Origin: Cherax quadricarinatus
Taxonomy: Eukaryota; Arthropoda; Malacostraca; Decapoda; Parastacidae
Assembly: GCF_038502225.1 (NCBI RefSeq)
Contig: NC_091340.1
Span: forward strand, 30,834,119 to 30,898,118
DNA: 64,000 nt
Direction: 5' to 3'
The translations under genes were made by a program, and so were the position numbers. The notes beneath the pieces were generated by a model that saw only the letters and a list, made by a program, of their open reading frames with translations, was not told where the DNA came from and did not search any database. The stretch's first letter is position 1, and every line of letters begins with the position of its first letter. This document shows, in pieces, positions 42,431 through 51,990 of the stretch.

Positions 42431-42880
42431 AGTAGTGGCTGGTTTGTGTACCTCATATCCATCCGGTGGATGGTAGTGGCTGGTTTGTGTACCTCATATC
42501 CATCCTGTGGATGGTAGTGGCTTGTTTGTGTACCTCATATCCATCCTGTGGATGGTAGTGGCTGGTTTGTGTACCTCATATCCATCCTGTGGATGGTAGT
42601 GGCTAGTTTGTGAACCTCATATCCATCCTGTGGATGGTAGTGGCTGGTTTGTGCATCTCATATCCATCCTGTGGATGGTAGTGGCTGGTTTGTGTACCTC
42701 ATATCCATCCTGTGGATGGTAGTGGCTGGTTTGTGTACCTCATATCCATCCTGTGGATGGTAGTGGCTGGTTTGTGTACCTCATATCCATCCTGTGGATG
42801 GTAGTGGCTGGTTTGTGTACCTCATATCCATCCTGTGGATGGTAGTGGCTAGTTTATTGTGTACCACATATCCATCCCGT
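42430..42880. repeat. 41-bp minisatellite, dispersed family (locus 2 of 3)
   Basis: GGATGGTAGTGGCTGGTTTG, TGTACCTCATATCCATCCTGT, about 11 copies, a shorter relative of the 44-bp units at 23765 and 61250. The last unit changes to the 44-bp form (TAGTTTATTGTGTACCACAT), and the right flank (GAACTAGGCCTCAGAACGGG) is common to all three loci. Confidence 0.93.
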
Positions 42881-43161
42881 GGATGATAGCTCAAGAGCAT
42901 ATGGATATTCAATAGGCCTATGAACTAGGCCTCAGAACGGGTTAACAGGAGTACAATTATCTTATCTGTTCAAATTTTGAATATTTGCTTAGTATATTTG
43001 ATATCATATTTTCGTTAATAAGATATATTGATATATCTCATTGCTTGTTATACTGTCTGTCTGTATATTCCTAAGTCAACATTAAAGTTACTTAGTGTTT
43101 CAGAAAGTGACTGTAAGACTGACCACTTGACTCACGAAATCGTAATGACACGATTGCAAAC
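42881..43161 (+). mobile_element. Flank of the minisatellite-bearing dispersed element
   Basis: Holds AATAGGCCTATGAACTAGGC (shared with 24230-24255 and inverted at 61205-61235), TTAACAGGAGTACAATT, then TATTTGATATCATATTTTCG and ATTGCTTGTTATACTGTCTG, the latter shared with 38590-38660. It connects two dispersed repeat types in one stretch. Confidence 0.6.
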
Positions 43162-43240
43162 AAACCATACCACGGGTTGGGTTTGAATCAGCGGTCAGAC
43201 TCTCTGACCGCGGGTTCAAACCCCACCCGTGGTATGGTTT
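43162..43240. repeat. 79-bp near-perfect palindrome with a tRNA-type B box
   Basis: Left arm 43162-43199 and right arm 43203-43240 (38 bp each) are reverse complements with about four mismatches around a 3-bp loop. The arms start AAACCATACCACGGG and the centre is GGTCAGA-CTC-TCTGACC. The right arm contains GGGTTCAAACCCC, a good tRNA B box, followed by ACCCGTGGTA like an acceptor strand. It may be a doubled tRNA-derived fragment. Confidence 0.85.
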
Positions 43241-43289
43241 ACTTTGTATTTAGTTTGAACATCATCTGTGTGTCTGTCAGACTGTCAGA

Positions 43290-43345
43290 AGTACTTAAGC
43301 CTAAGTCTGGCTACTACAACTTTAGTCACTGTGTCCTCGGCCAGG
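43290..43345. repeat. Half copy of the palindromic 93-bp unit
   Basis: AAGCCTAAGTCTGGCTACTA, CAACTTTAGTCA, matching the left half of the units at 38900-39465 (best to the first unit, CCTAAGTCTGGCTACTACAA). Confidence 0.7.
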
Positions 43346-43467
43346 ATTGTCTTGTGCTAGATTGATCAACCTCGTTGTTGCTGGTGGTTAACTGGCTCGC
43401 ATACCCATCACAGCTTAGTTGATCTGGCACTTATAGGAGAGATTTGTTCAGTTTCCTTTTGAAAACT

Positions 43468-43592
43468 ACAGTTCCAGCAGTGTTTCTGATATATTGTACA
43501 CTTGTTCCAGCAGTGTTTCTGATATATTGTACACTTGTTCCAGCAGTGTTTCTGATATATTGTACACTTGTTCCAGCAGTGTTTCTGATATC
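43468..43592. repeat. 33-bp in-frame tandem duplication within the RT C-terminus
   Basis: TTCCAGCAGTGTTTCTGATA, TATTGTACACTTG is repeated about 3.7 times. On the minus strand it reads YQKHCWNKCTI per unit, while the unexpanded relative at 21880-21905 reads YHKHCWDNC once. The 11-codon period keeps the frame. Confidence 0.92.
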
Positions 43593-43694
43593 TTCTGGTA
43601 AGATGTTGAACAGTCTGGGACCGTGGATGTTGATACAATATTATTTTCTTATTGTGCCCACGGTGCCCCTGCTTTTCACTGGGTTATTTTACAC

Positions 43695-44540
43695 TTCCGT
43701 CCATATTTCTCACTCCAGTGTTGTTATGGCAGTGTGTAGGTCCATATTTCTCACTCCAGTGTTGTTATGGCAGTGTGTAGGTCCATATTTCTCACTCCAG
43801 TGTTGTTATGGCAGTGTGTAGGTCCATATTTCTCACTCCAGTGTTGTTATGGCAGTGTGTAGGTCCATATTTCTCACTCCAGTGTTGTTATGGCAGTGTG
43901 TAGGTCCATATTTCTCACTCCAGTGTTGTTATGGCAGTGTGTAGGTCCATATTTCTCACTCCAGTGTTGTTATGGCAGTGTGTAGGTCCATATTTCTCAC
44001 TCCAGTGTTGTTATGGCAGTGTGTAGGTCCATATTTCTCACTCCAGTGTTGTTATGGCAGTGTGTAGGTCCATATTTCTCACTCCAGTGTTGTTATGGCA
44101 GTGTGTAGATCCATATCTCTCACTCCAGTGCTGTTATGACAGTGTGTAGATTCATATCTCTCACTCCAGTGTTGTTATGGCAGTGTGTGGATCCATATCT
44201 CTCACTCCAGTGTTGTTATGACAGTGTGTGGATCCATATCTCTCACTCCAGTGTTGTTATGGCAGTGTGTAGGTCCATATTTCTCACTCCAGTGTTGTTA
44301 TGACAGTGTGTAAATCCATATCTCTCACTCCAGTGTTGTTATGACAGTGTGTAGATCCATATCTCTCACTCCAGTGTTGTTATGACAGTGTGTAGATCCA
44401 TATCTCTCACTCCAGTTTTGTTATGACAGTGTGTAGATCCATATCTCTCACTCCAGTGTTGTTATGGCAGTGTGTGGATCCATATCTCTCACTCCAGTGT
44501 TGTTATGACAGTGTGTGGATCCATATCTCTCACTTTGTTC
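43695..44540. repeat. 41-bp tandem array of an RT C-terminal segment, about 20 copies
   Basis: TGTTGTTATGGCAGTGTGTA, GGTCCATATTTCTCACTCCAG at exact 41-bp spacing (TTGTTATGG at 43721 and 43762). Left units are uniform (TAGGTCCATATTTCT); right units vary (TAGATCCATATCTCT, TGGATCC, GACAG). The unexpanded text is at 22029-22069. Confidence 0.95.
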
Positions 44541-45136
44541 ACATTTGCCTTGCTGAGGTGATTTTAAAGTTTATTTTGGTATCAACTGCAAAAGACGATA
44601 CGTAACTGTGGTTGTTATCTGTGTCGTCTGTGAGGATAAGAAACAGTAAAGGTGCCAGAACAGTGCCTTGGGACACTCAACTTTTTAACTGCTAATGCTG
44701 GATTTTTCTCTCATTTCTGTTACTCTCTGCGTTCTCCATGTTAGAAAATTTAAAATGAATTTATCTAGTTTCTGTGTCCTGTCACCCCTTGATCACATTT
44801 GTCCAGTGCCTTTGTCAAATCCTTTCAACCCACATCTGTGTTTTGGTTTTCTTGCAACGCCTCTGTAATTCTGTCAACAGAGGTGTAGTACCTGTGTCTA
44901 GCATGATCTTCCTCATCTAAAGCCAAGCTGGATTGTGTTGTGTACCTTTGTAATTCGTAATTTGATGTCTCATCATCATTTCAAAGATTGTTATAATGTG
45001 TGATGTTAGTACTGCTTCTCTGTGAGTTTTGGCTCGTGTTCTGCTGCCTTATTTACGTACAGGAACTTGATCTGCTCTCTTGAAGGTCTCTGGTGTTTCA
45101 CCTAGGTCTTAGTGGTTCTTCCTCTGAAGAATACTG

Positions 45137-46050
45137 AGTGGGAGTGCTAGTGGGAGTGGGAGTGCTAGTGGGAGTGGAAGTGCTAGTGGGAGTACTAGTG
45201 GGAGTGGGAGTGCTAGTGACAGTGGGAGTACTAGTGGGAGTGCTAGTGGGAGTGGGAGTGCTAGTTGGAATGCAACCGCTAGTGGGAGTACTAGTGGGAG
45301 TGCTAGTGGGAGTGGGAGTGCTAGTGGGAGTGGAAGTGCTAGTGGGAGTACTAGTGGGAGTGGGAGTGCTAGTGACAGTGGGAGTACTAGTGGGAGTGCT
45401 AGTGGGAGTGGGAGTGCTAGTTGGAATGCAACCGCTAGTGGGAGTACTAGTGGGAGTGCTAGTGGGAGTGGGAGTGCTAGTGGGAGTGGAAGTGCTAGTG
45501 GGAGTACTAGTGGGAGTGGGAGTGCTAGTGACAGTGGGAGTACTAGTGGGAGTGCTAGTGGGAGTGGGAGTGCTAGTGGGAGTGGAAGTGCTAGTGGGAG
45601 TACTAGTGGGAGTGCTAGTGGGAGTGGAAGTGCTAGTGGGAGTATTAGTGGGAGTGCTAGTGGGACTGGGAGTGGTAGTGGGAGAGCTAGTGGGAGTACT
45701 AGTGGAAGTGCTAGTGGGAGTACTAGTGGGAGTGCTAGTGGGAGTGCTAGTGAGACTGCTAGTGGGAGAGTGCTAGTGAGACTGCTAGTGGGAGTAGGAG
45801 TGGGAGTGTTAGTGAGAATGGAAGTGCTAGTGGGAGTGGGAGTGCTAGTGGGAATGGAAGTGCTAGTGGGAATGGAAGTGCTAGTGGGAGTGCTAGTGGG
45901 AGTGCTAGTGGGAGTGCTAGTGGGAGTGGGAGTACTTGTAGGAGTACTGTTGGGAGTACTAGTGGGAGCGCTAGTGGGAGTGCTAGTGAGACTGCTAGTG
46001 GGAGTGCTAGTGAGACTGCTAGTGGGAGTGATAGTGTTAGTGGTACTTTA
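45137..46050. repeat. 6/12-bp based minisatellite (GGGAGT, GCTAGT) with a 156-bp super-repeat
   Basis: Hexamers GGGAGT, GCTAGT and ACTAGT alternate in changing order. The rare word TTGGAATGCAACCGCTAGT occurs at 45265 and 45421, 156 bp apart, and the surrounding order of hexamers repeats with it. Periods divisible by three give GVLVGV-type open frames on the plus strand, which I do not regard as a gene. Confidence 0.93.
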
Positions 46051-46102
46051 CACCTTATAAGTAAGGAATTAAACGATCCTGGTCCAGGTGCTGCAAAAGT
46101 GC

Positions 46103-46566
46103 TGTTAGATGCTGTTATATCGGTCTCATGCCCACATAGATGCTGTTATATCGGTCTCATGCCCACATAGATGCTGTTATATCGGTCTCATGCCCACATA
46201 GATGCTGTTATATCGGTCTCATACCGACATAGATGCTGTTATATCGGTCTCATGCCCACATAGATGCTGTTATATCGGTCTCATGCTCACATAGATATTG
46301 TTATATCGGTCTCATGCTCACATAGATGCTGTTATATCGGTCTCATGCTCACATAGATGCTGTTATATCGGTCTCATGCTCACATAGATGCTGTTATATC
46401 GGTCTCATGGTCACATAGATGCTGTTATATCGGTCTCATGCCCACATAGATGCTGTTATATCGGTCTCATGCCCACATAGATGCTGTTATATCGGTCTCA
46501 TGCCCACATAGATGCTGTTATATCGGTCTCATGCCCACATAGATGCTGTTATATCGGTCTCACGGG
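46103..46566. repeat. 31-bp minisatellite
   Basis: ATGCTGTTATATCGGTCTCA followed by TGCCCACATAG, about 15 copies, with GCTCAC, GGTCAC and ACCGAC variants. No relation to the other 31-bp array. Confidence 0.95.
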
Positions 46567-46780
46567 ATGAAATAAAAGCCTCGTAGACTAAATAGGCTCC
46601 CGTCTATTGCTTGGTATACTGCAATTCAGGGTTTTCCACCGTCGCCAATAGGTGGCAGTACAAACACTGGACAGGTGTTGTCCTGCCCCCTAGGCTGACA
46701 AGGTAGAGGAACTGCCAGGGTTAAGAGACAGGGGACCAGGAGCCAGGAGCCAGGCCTTGACCCTTGCAACTAAATATAGG
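46567..46780. other. Single-copy DNA with a degraded retroelement tail
   Basis: 46567-46715 holds TCGCCAATAGGTGGCAGTAC and otherwise nothing I can name. 46730-46780 (CCAGGAGCCAGGAGCCAGG, CCTTGACCCTTGCAACTA) is a worn family-1 tail leading into GCGAGTACACAC. Confidence 0.45.
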
Positions 46781-47560
<780 letters not shown>

Positions 47561-47700
47561 ACGATTGGTGGGGACACCTAGCGGTAAGCAGCAGTTTTGC
47601 AGTGCCTGGCTCCCCCTGACCCTCCCTGGCACTGTGTAGGCAGTGGGAGGAGACTGGCACTCTGAAAGGAGGAGGAGAAGAAGACTTTCTTGGAATTTTT
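47561..47700. repeat. Dispersed repeat (same type as 42176-42420)
   Basis: GGGGACACCTAGCGGTAAGC, AGTGCCTGGCTCCCCCTGAC, then GGAGGAGGAGAAGAAGAC. 47700-47830 has TAACTTAAGATAATT words repeated three times and nothing else. Confidence 0.55.
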
Positions 47701-47834
47701 AACTGGAAGGTTAACTTACGATAACTTAAAATAATTAACCTCAGAGTGTTAATAACCAGGATAACTTAAGATAATTTTTCTCTGATGATAAATAAGCCAG
47801 GATAACCTGAAGGGCTTCATCAGTGGCGTAACCT

Positions 47835-47955
47835 ATCTTGTTTTCAAGGTTCTAGTTATCGTATCATTATCCTGGCAACAACGATAACTACACTGTTGCT
47901 ATTCTTTAACGTGAGACCTGCCATTATCACTCCCAGGTCTCTCACATTAGTAAGT
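47835..47955 (-). pseudogene. Short RT fragment (family 2)
   Basis: On the minus strand NVRDLGVIMAGLTLKNSNSV, then VARIMIR, aligned with DLGVTMSEDLTFKDHNSATI, ARAKKMIG of the related copies. About 40 residues only. Confidence 0.75.
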
Positions 47956-48150
47956 AAGTAAACAAGTTTATTCAGGTATACACAAATACAGTTACATAGA
48001 ATTATCATACATAGCAGCATATGTGTAGAGAACCTGGGATAACCCAAAAAAGTCGGACACAGTGACTTATTTCCATTAGTTTTGCGTTCTTGGGTCAGCG
48101 GGCCACTAGCGCCAACAGCCTGGTTGATGAACCTGGCCCATGGTCGGGCT
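47950..48150 (+). mobile_element. Dispersed element fragment
   Basis: TAAGTAAGTAAACAAGTTTA, TTCAGGTATACACAAATACA, GCAGCATATGTGTAGAGAAC, then CAGTGACTTATTTCCATTAG, which recalls TAACTTATTTCCATTGGGGT at 15243. The tail CAACAGCCTGGTTGATGAAC at 48113 belongs to the family-2 tail type. Class unknown. Confidence 0.5.
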
Positions 48151-48174
48151 CCATGAGTAGAAAAAGCTATGTGG

Positions 48175-48748
48175 TCCAGTGGAGGACTTGGTTCAGTGTT
48201 GTCAGTGGTCCACTGGAAGACTTGATTCATTGCTGTCAGTGATCCACTGGAAGACTTGGTTCATTGCTGTCAGTGGTCCACTGGAAGACTTGGTTCAATG
48301 CTGTCAGTGGTCCACTGGAAGACTTGGTTCACTGCTGTCAGTGGTCCACTGGAAGCCTTGGTTTAGTGTTGTCAGTGGTCCACTGGAAGACTTGGTTCAC
48401 TGCTGTCAGTGGTCCACTGGAAGCCTTGGTTTAGTGTTGTCAGTGGTCCACTGGAAGAATTGGTTCATTGCTGTCAGTGGTCCACTGGAAGACTTGGTTC
48501 ATTGCTGCCAGTGGTCCACTGGAAGACTTGGTTCATTGCTGCCAGTGGTCCACTGGAAGCCTTGGTTTAGTGTTGTCAGTGGTCCACTGGAAGAATTGGT
48601 TCATTGCTGTCAGTGGTCCACTGGAAGACTTGGTTCATTGCTGCCAGTGGTCCACTGGAAGACTTGGTTCATTGCTGCCAGTGGTCCACTGGAAGACTTG
48701 GTTCATTGCTGCCAGTGGTCCACTGGAAGACTTGGTTCATTGTTTATC
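48175..48748. repeat. 34-bp minisatellite
   Basis: GGTCCACTGGAAGACTTGGT followed by TCATTGCTGTCAGT, about 17 copies, with GCCTTGGTTTAGTGTTG and GCTGCCAG variants that recur in blocks. Confidence 0.94.
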
Positions 48749-49430
48749 ATACATTTGGTTCTATAATTGCAAGAGAGGGGTCTGAGTGGTGCAGTTGTTG
48801 TGACTCCATGTGGTAGGCGATCTTGCTTCTTAAACACCTGCCAGCAATGTTTATCATGTGGGATTTTTAGCAGTATCTGTCTATAGATTATTGCAATTGC
48901 TTGTCTGCCCCCTTCATGCAGTGGGGTTGCACCAGTGGTTGTTAATGACAGTGGGATGACTTCAATGCGCATGTTCCGTCTCCAAAGAACATTGAAAGCA
49001 TTTGACAGTATAAGCGGGACTCTCCTGTCTGTGGGTGTTTGATCTCTGTCTCTCCTGGACTCTGTGTGAGGGATTTGACTCTAGACAGTGTTAATTTTTT
49101 TCTTCAAAGAGGCTGCCGGCTTTGAGAAGCTCTGTTATTCGTCTTCTCCTATAGAGGGCGCGTCTCTCCCTTTCCAACCTGCATCTTCTTCTCCCCCTCC
49201 TCCTCCTCCCCCTCCTCCTTGGTAACAGTGTGCCTGTAACATGTGTGGATTCATCCTCTACAAACACTATTGGTTCAATCATCCTTTATCGTATCGTCTA
49301 CCTCGCCTGTGTCACTAAGCTCACTATTTACTAACTCGCAGTTGATGTTACACCTGATTGTAGCCCAGTTATTATTGAGTTAGACTGGCTGTCACCAGCG
49401 AGGGAACATGTCTAAACGTCGACTGATTCT
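48749..49430 (-). other. Single-copy segment, possible mobile-element ORF remnant
   Basis: On the minus strand one frame is open from about 49050 through 48760: VPLILSNAFNVLWRRNMRIE, then EGGRQAIAIIYRQILLKI and KHCWQVFKKQDRLPHG. Composition looks protein-like and not periodic, but I do not recognise it. It lies just downstream (minus sense) of an (R-rich) frame at 49091-49282 caused by the CT-rich run CTTCTCCCCCTCCTCCTCC at 49190. It could be an ORF1-type remnant of the neighbouring retroelement. Confidence 0.25.
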
Positions 49431-49990
49431 TCCCTGACTTGATTGTTGTCGTGATCTTGGTCATATTATGTCCCTTAAAATAAAGGTCAACTGACATAAT
49501 TATTCTCAAGTGTTCCACGTGTTCCTTTCGTTCTATTTGGTGACCCTCTTGAGTTTTGTATATAGAGTTCCTTTTGAGTTCTTCATTCTTTCCATACCTA
49601 AGCAGCTGGAACTTACCACCACTGAACGTCATGTTGTTCTTCACTGCCCACTGGAAAACACTGCTTATGTCTTCCTGTAATTTTTCAGTGTCTTGTACCG
49701 TCATGTTTATTTTAGTGTCGTCTGCGAATGATGATAGAAAACAGTGACTGGTGTTTTTATCTGTCTTCTGTGAGGATGAGAAACAGCAGCGGTGCCAGGA
49801 CAGTACCTCGGGAAACAACTTCTTACCTCACTGATGCTGGATCTTGCTCTGTTTACTACCACTTTGTGTTCTGTGTGTTAGGAACCCGAAAATCCATCTG
49901 CCTACCTTCCCTGAGATGTCTATGGCCCTCAGTTTGTGCGCCATCACTCCATGATCGTATTTGTCGAACGTGTTTTGCAAAATCTGTATA
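49431..49990 (-). pseudogene. RT palm fragment (family 2)
   Basis: Right to left: YRFCKTRSTNTIME (worn motif A region), VVVNRARSSISEVR, CPGTAAVS, then FLSSFADDTKINM with the catalytic FADD box kept, QDTEKLQEDISSVFQWAVKN, NMTFSGGKFQLLRYGKNEEL and IIMSVDLYFKGHN. It is about 85-90% like the copy at 22480-22990 by eye. Frameshifts separate motif A and B from the catalytic box. The left end stops near 49431 without a C-terminus. Confidence 0.82.

Positions 49991-50021
<31 letters not shown>
49991..50021. repeat. (AAT)n microsatellite
   Basis: Ten AAT units inserted at the RT break AAAATCTGTATAAAT. Confidence 0.95.
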
Positions 50022-50124
50022 GATAAATATAATATAAAAATAGGAATTTCTTGAATTATAAAAACTGTTGATATTATTAATGACTCTGGATATAATGCTT
50101 ATAATCATAAGTATAATTTTTGAA

Positions 50125-50340
50125 GTGGTAAGCCAGCGGAAGGTATCGGTCAGATGACCAAAAGGCTCTGGTGTGCATGTAACTAAAGCCCGCGTCGGAA
50201 AACACTTGTTCTGCTTCCTGGCAAACAATATTTTTGTTTTCACTAAACGAGCCCTGACCCCGGCCGGGCTGCGGGAGTAGAAGGACTCTCGAAACTCATC
50301 AAAGGTATATGTCGACCCCTTCGACCATCTTGGGAACCGT
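50125..50340. mobile_element. Dispersed repeat (type of 14990-15085) plus family-2 tail
   Basis: TAAGCCAGCGGAAGGTATCG, GTCAGATGACCAAAAGGCTC, GGAAAACACTTGTTCTGCTT, CCTGGCAAAC, then CCCCGGCCGGGCTGCGGGAG and GAAACTCATCAAAGGTATA, which resembles 63195-63250. 50022-50125 is AT-rich with nothing else. Confidence 0.55.
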
Positions 50341-50354
50341 GGTCTAGAATGTTT

Positions 50355-50850
50355 GCTAGTCTGGTCTGGTGTAGTCTGGTCTGGTGTAGTCTGGTCTGGT
50401 CTGGTGTAGTCTGGTCTGGTCTGGTGTAGTCTGGTCTGGTGTAGTCTGGTCTGGTGTAGTCTGGTCTGGTGTAGTCTGGTCTGTTGTATTCAGGTCTGGT
50501 GTAGTCTGGTCTGGTGTAGTCAGGTCTGGTCTGGTGTAGTCTGGTCTGGTGTAGTCATGTCTGGTCTGGTGTAGTCTGGTCTGGTGTAGTCAGGTCTGGT
50601 CTGGTGTAGTCTGGTCTGGTGTAGTCAGGTCTGGTCTGGTGTAGTCTGGTTTGGTGTAGTCTGGTCTGGTGTAGTCAGGTCTGGTCTGGTGTAGTCTGGT
50701 CTGGTGTAGTCAGGTCTGGTCTGGTGTAGTCTGGTCTGGTGTAGTCAGGTCTGGTCTGGTGTAGTCTGGTCTGGTGTAATCAGGTCTGGTCTGGTTTAGT
50801 CTAGTCTAATCTGGTCCAGTCTAGACTAATTTAGTCTGGTCTGGTGTGCA
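50355..50850. repeat. 15/20-bp minisatellite with 35-bp higher-order unit
   Basis: TCTGGTCTGGTGTAG in 15-bp steps and GGTCTGGTCTGGTGTAGTC in 20-bp steps. From 50515 on, the pair forms a 35-bp super-unit marked by CAGG (AGTCAGGTCTGGTC). Confidence 0.92.
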
Positions 50851-51150
50851 GCCATGAGTCAGACATATTGCCCAGTGGTCCACAAACAAAGGTAAACAAA
50901 CACCAGGACATATTTGTTAGAAATCGTTCCACTGCTGCTTCCCTGATGACTTCTAACACACACACAGAAGACAGTATATACAGAGGGAGAGTGAGGTGTG
51001 AGTGACGCACTGTTTACCTGGGATGATGTAAACAGTGGGATCTTGTGACTCCCGTGTTGATAGGCGGAGCTTTGCTTGATTCACGGGGATGTTTTTTAAT
51101 GGTTTTGCAGTCTCAGTAGCTCAGTTGACTAAGACTGATCGCCCAGTCTG
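50851..51150. other. Single-copy DNA with a tRNA-like 5' half
   Basis: Mostly unassigned. At 51110-51146 GTCTCAGTAGCTCAGTTGAC, TAAGACTGATCGCCC resembles the 5' half of a tRNA, and TAGCTCAGTTGA at 51117 fits the A box at 11 of 12 positions. The 3' half is replaced by the 37-bp array that follows. Confidence 0.35.
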
Positions 51151-51990
51151 GTACCTGGGGGACTCTCGTAGTCTTTGCTACAGTCTGGTACCTGGGGGAC
51201 TCTCGTAGTCTTTGCTACAGTCTGGTACCTGGGGGACTCTCATAGTCTTGGCTACAGTCTGGTGCCTCGGGGACTCTCATAGTCTTGGCTACAGTCTGGT
51301 ACCTGGGGGACTTTCATAGTCTTGGCTACAGTCTGGTACCTGGGGGACTCTCGTAGTCTTTGCTACAGTCTGGTGCCTGGGGGACTCTCATAGTCTTGGC
51401 TTCAGTCTGGTACCTGGGGGACTTTCATAGTCTTGGCTTCAGTCTGGTACCTGGGGGACTTTCATAGTCTTGGCTACAGTTTGGTACCCGGGAGACTCTT
51501 ATAGTCTTGGTTACAGTCTGGTACCTGGGAGACTCTCGTAGTCTTGGCTACAGTCTGGTACCTGGGGGACTCTCGTAGTCTTGGCTACAGTCTGGTACCT
51601 GGGAGACTCTCATAGTCATGGATACAGTCTGGTACCTGGGAGACTCTCATAGTCTTGGACACAGTCTGGTACCTGGGAGACTCTCATAGTATTGGCCACA
51701 GTCTGGTACCTGGGAGACTCTCATAGTCTTGGCCACAGTCTGGTACCTGGGAGACTCTCATAGTCTTGGATACAGTCTGGTACCTGGGAGACTCTCGTAG
51801 TCTTGGCTACAGTCTGGTACCTGGGAGACTCTCGTAGTCTTGGCTACAGTCTGGTACCTGGGAGACTCTCGTAGTCTTGGCCACAGTCTGGTACCTGGGA
51901 GACTCTCATAGTCTTGGCTACAGTCTGGTACCTGGGAGACTCTCGTAGTCTTGGCTACAGTCTGGTACCTGGGAGACTCTCGTAGTCTTG
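51150..51990. repeat. 37-bp minisatellite
   Basis: CAGTCTGGTACCTGGGAGAC followed by TCTCGTAGTCTTGGCTA, about 23 copies. Left units have GGGGGAC and CTTTGCTA variants; right units are uniform. It changes directly into the 12-bp array at about 51990. Confidence 0.95.

Larger units (their letters stand above)
43395..45115 (-). pseudogene. RT of a CR1-like retrotransposon (family 2) with two internal tandem arrays
   Basis: Minus strand, right to left. The worn N-terminal RT part (45110-44700, with GATCATGCTAGACACAGGTA text) is followed by the motif B area near 44660 (QGTVLAPLLFLIL-like) and the catalytic region near 44600, whose complement carries a TCGTCTTTTGCAGTTGA box (worn ADD). The 41-bp array at 43695-44535 follows, then GTIRK...NIHGPRLFN-like text, the 33-bp array at 43468-43590, and the VPDQ...-type end near 43410. 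Compared with the copy at 21780-23137, a stretch of RT between the catalytic box and the array is missing. The copy is dead. Confidence 0.75.

Noticed and set aside
45138..46060. GVLVGV-repeat protein
   Set aside because: Hexamer-based tandem DNA read in one frame. Hydrophobic low-complexity translation without any gene context.
49091..49282. Arginine-rich minus-strand frame
   Set aside because: Caused by the CT-rich run at 49170-49220; no further support.
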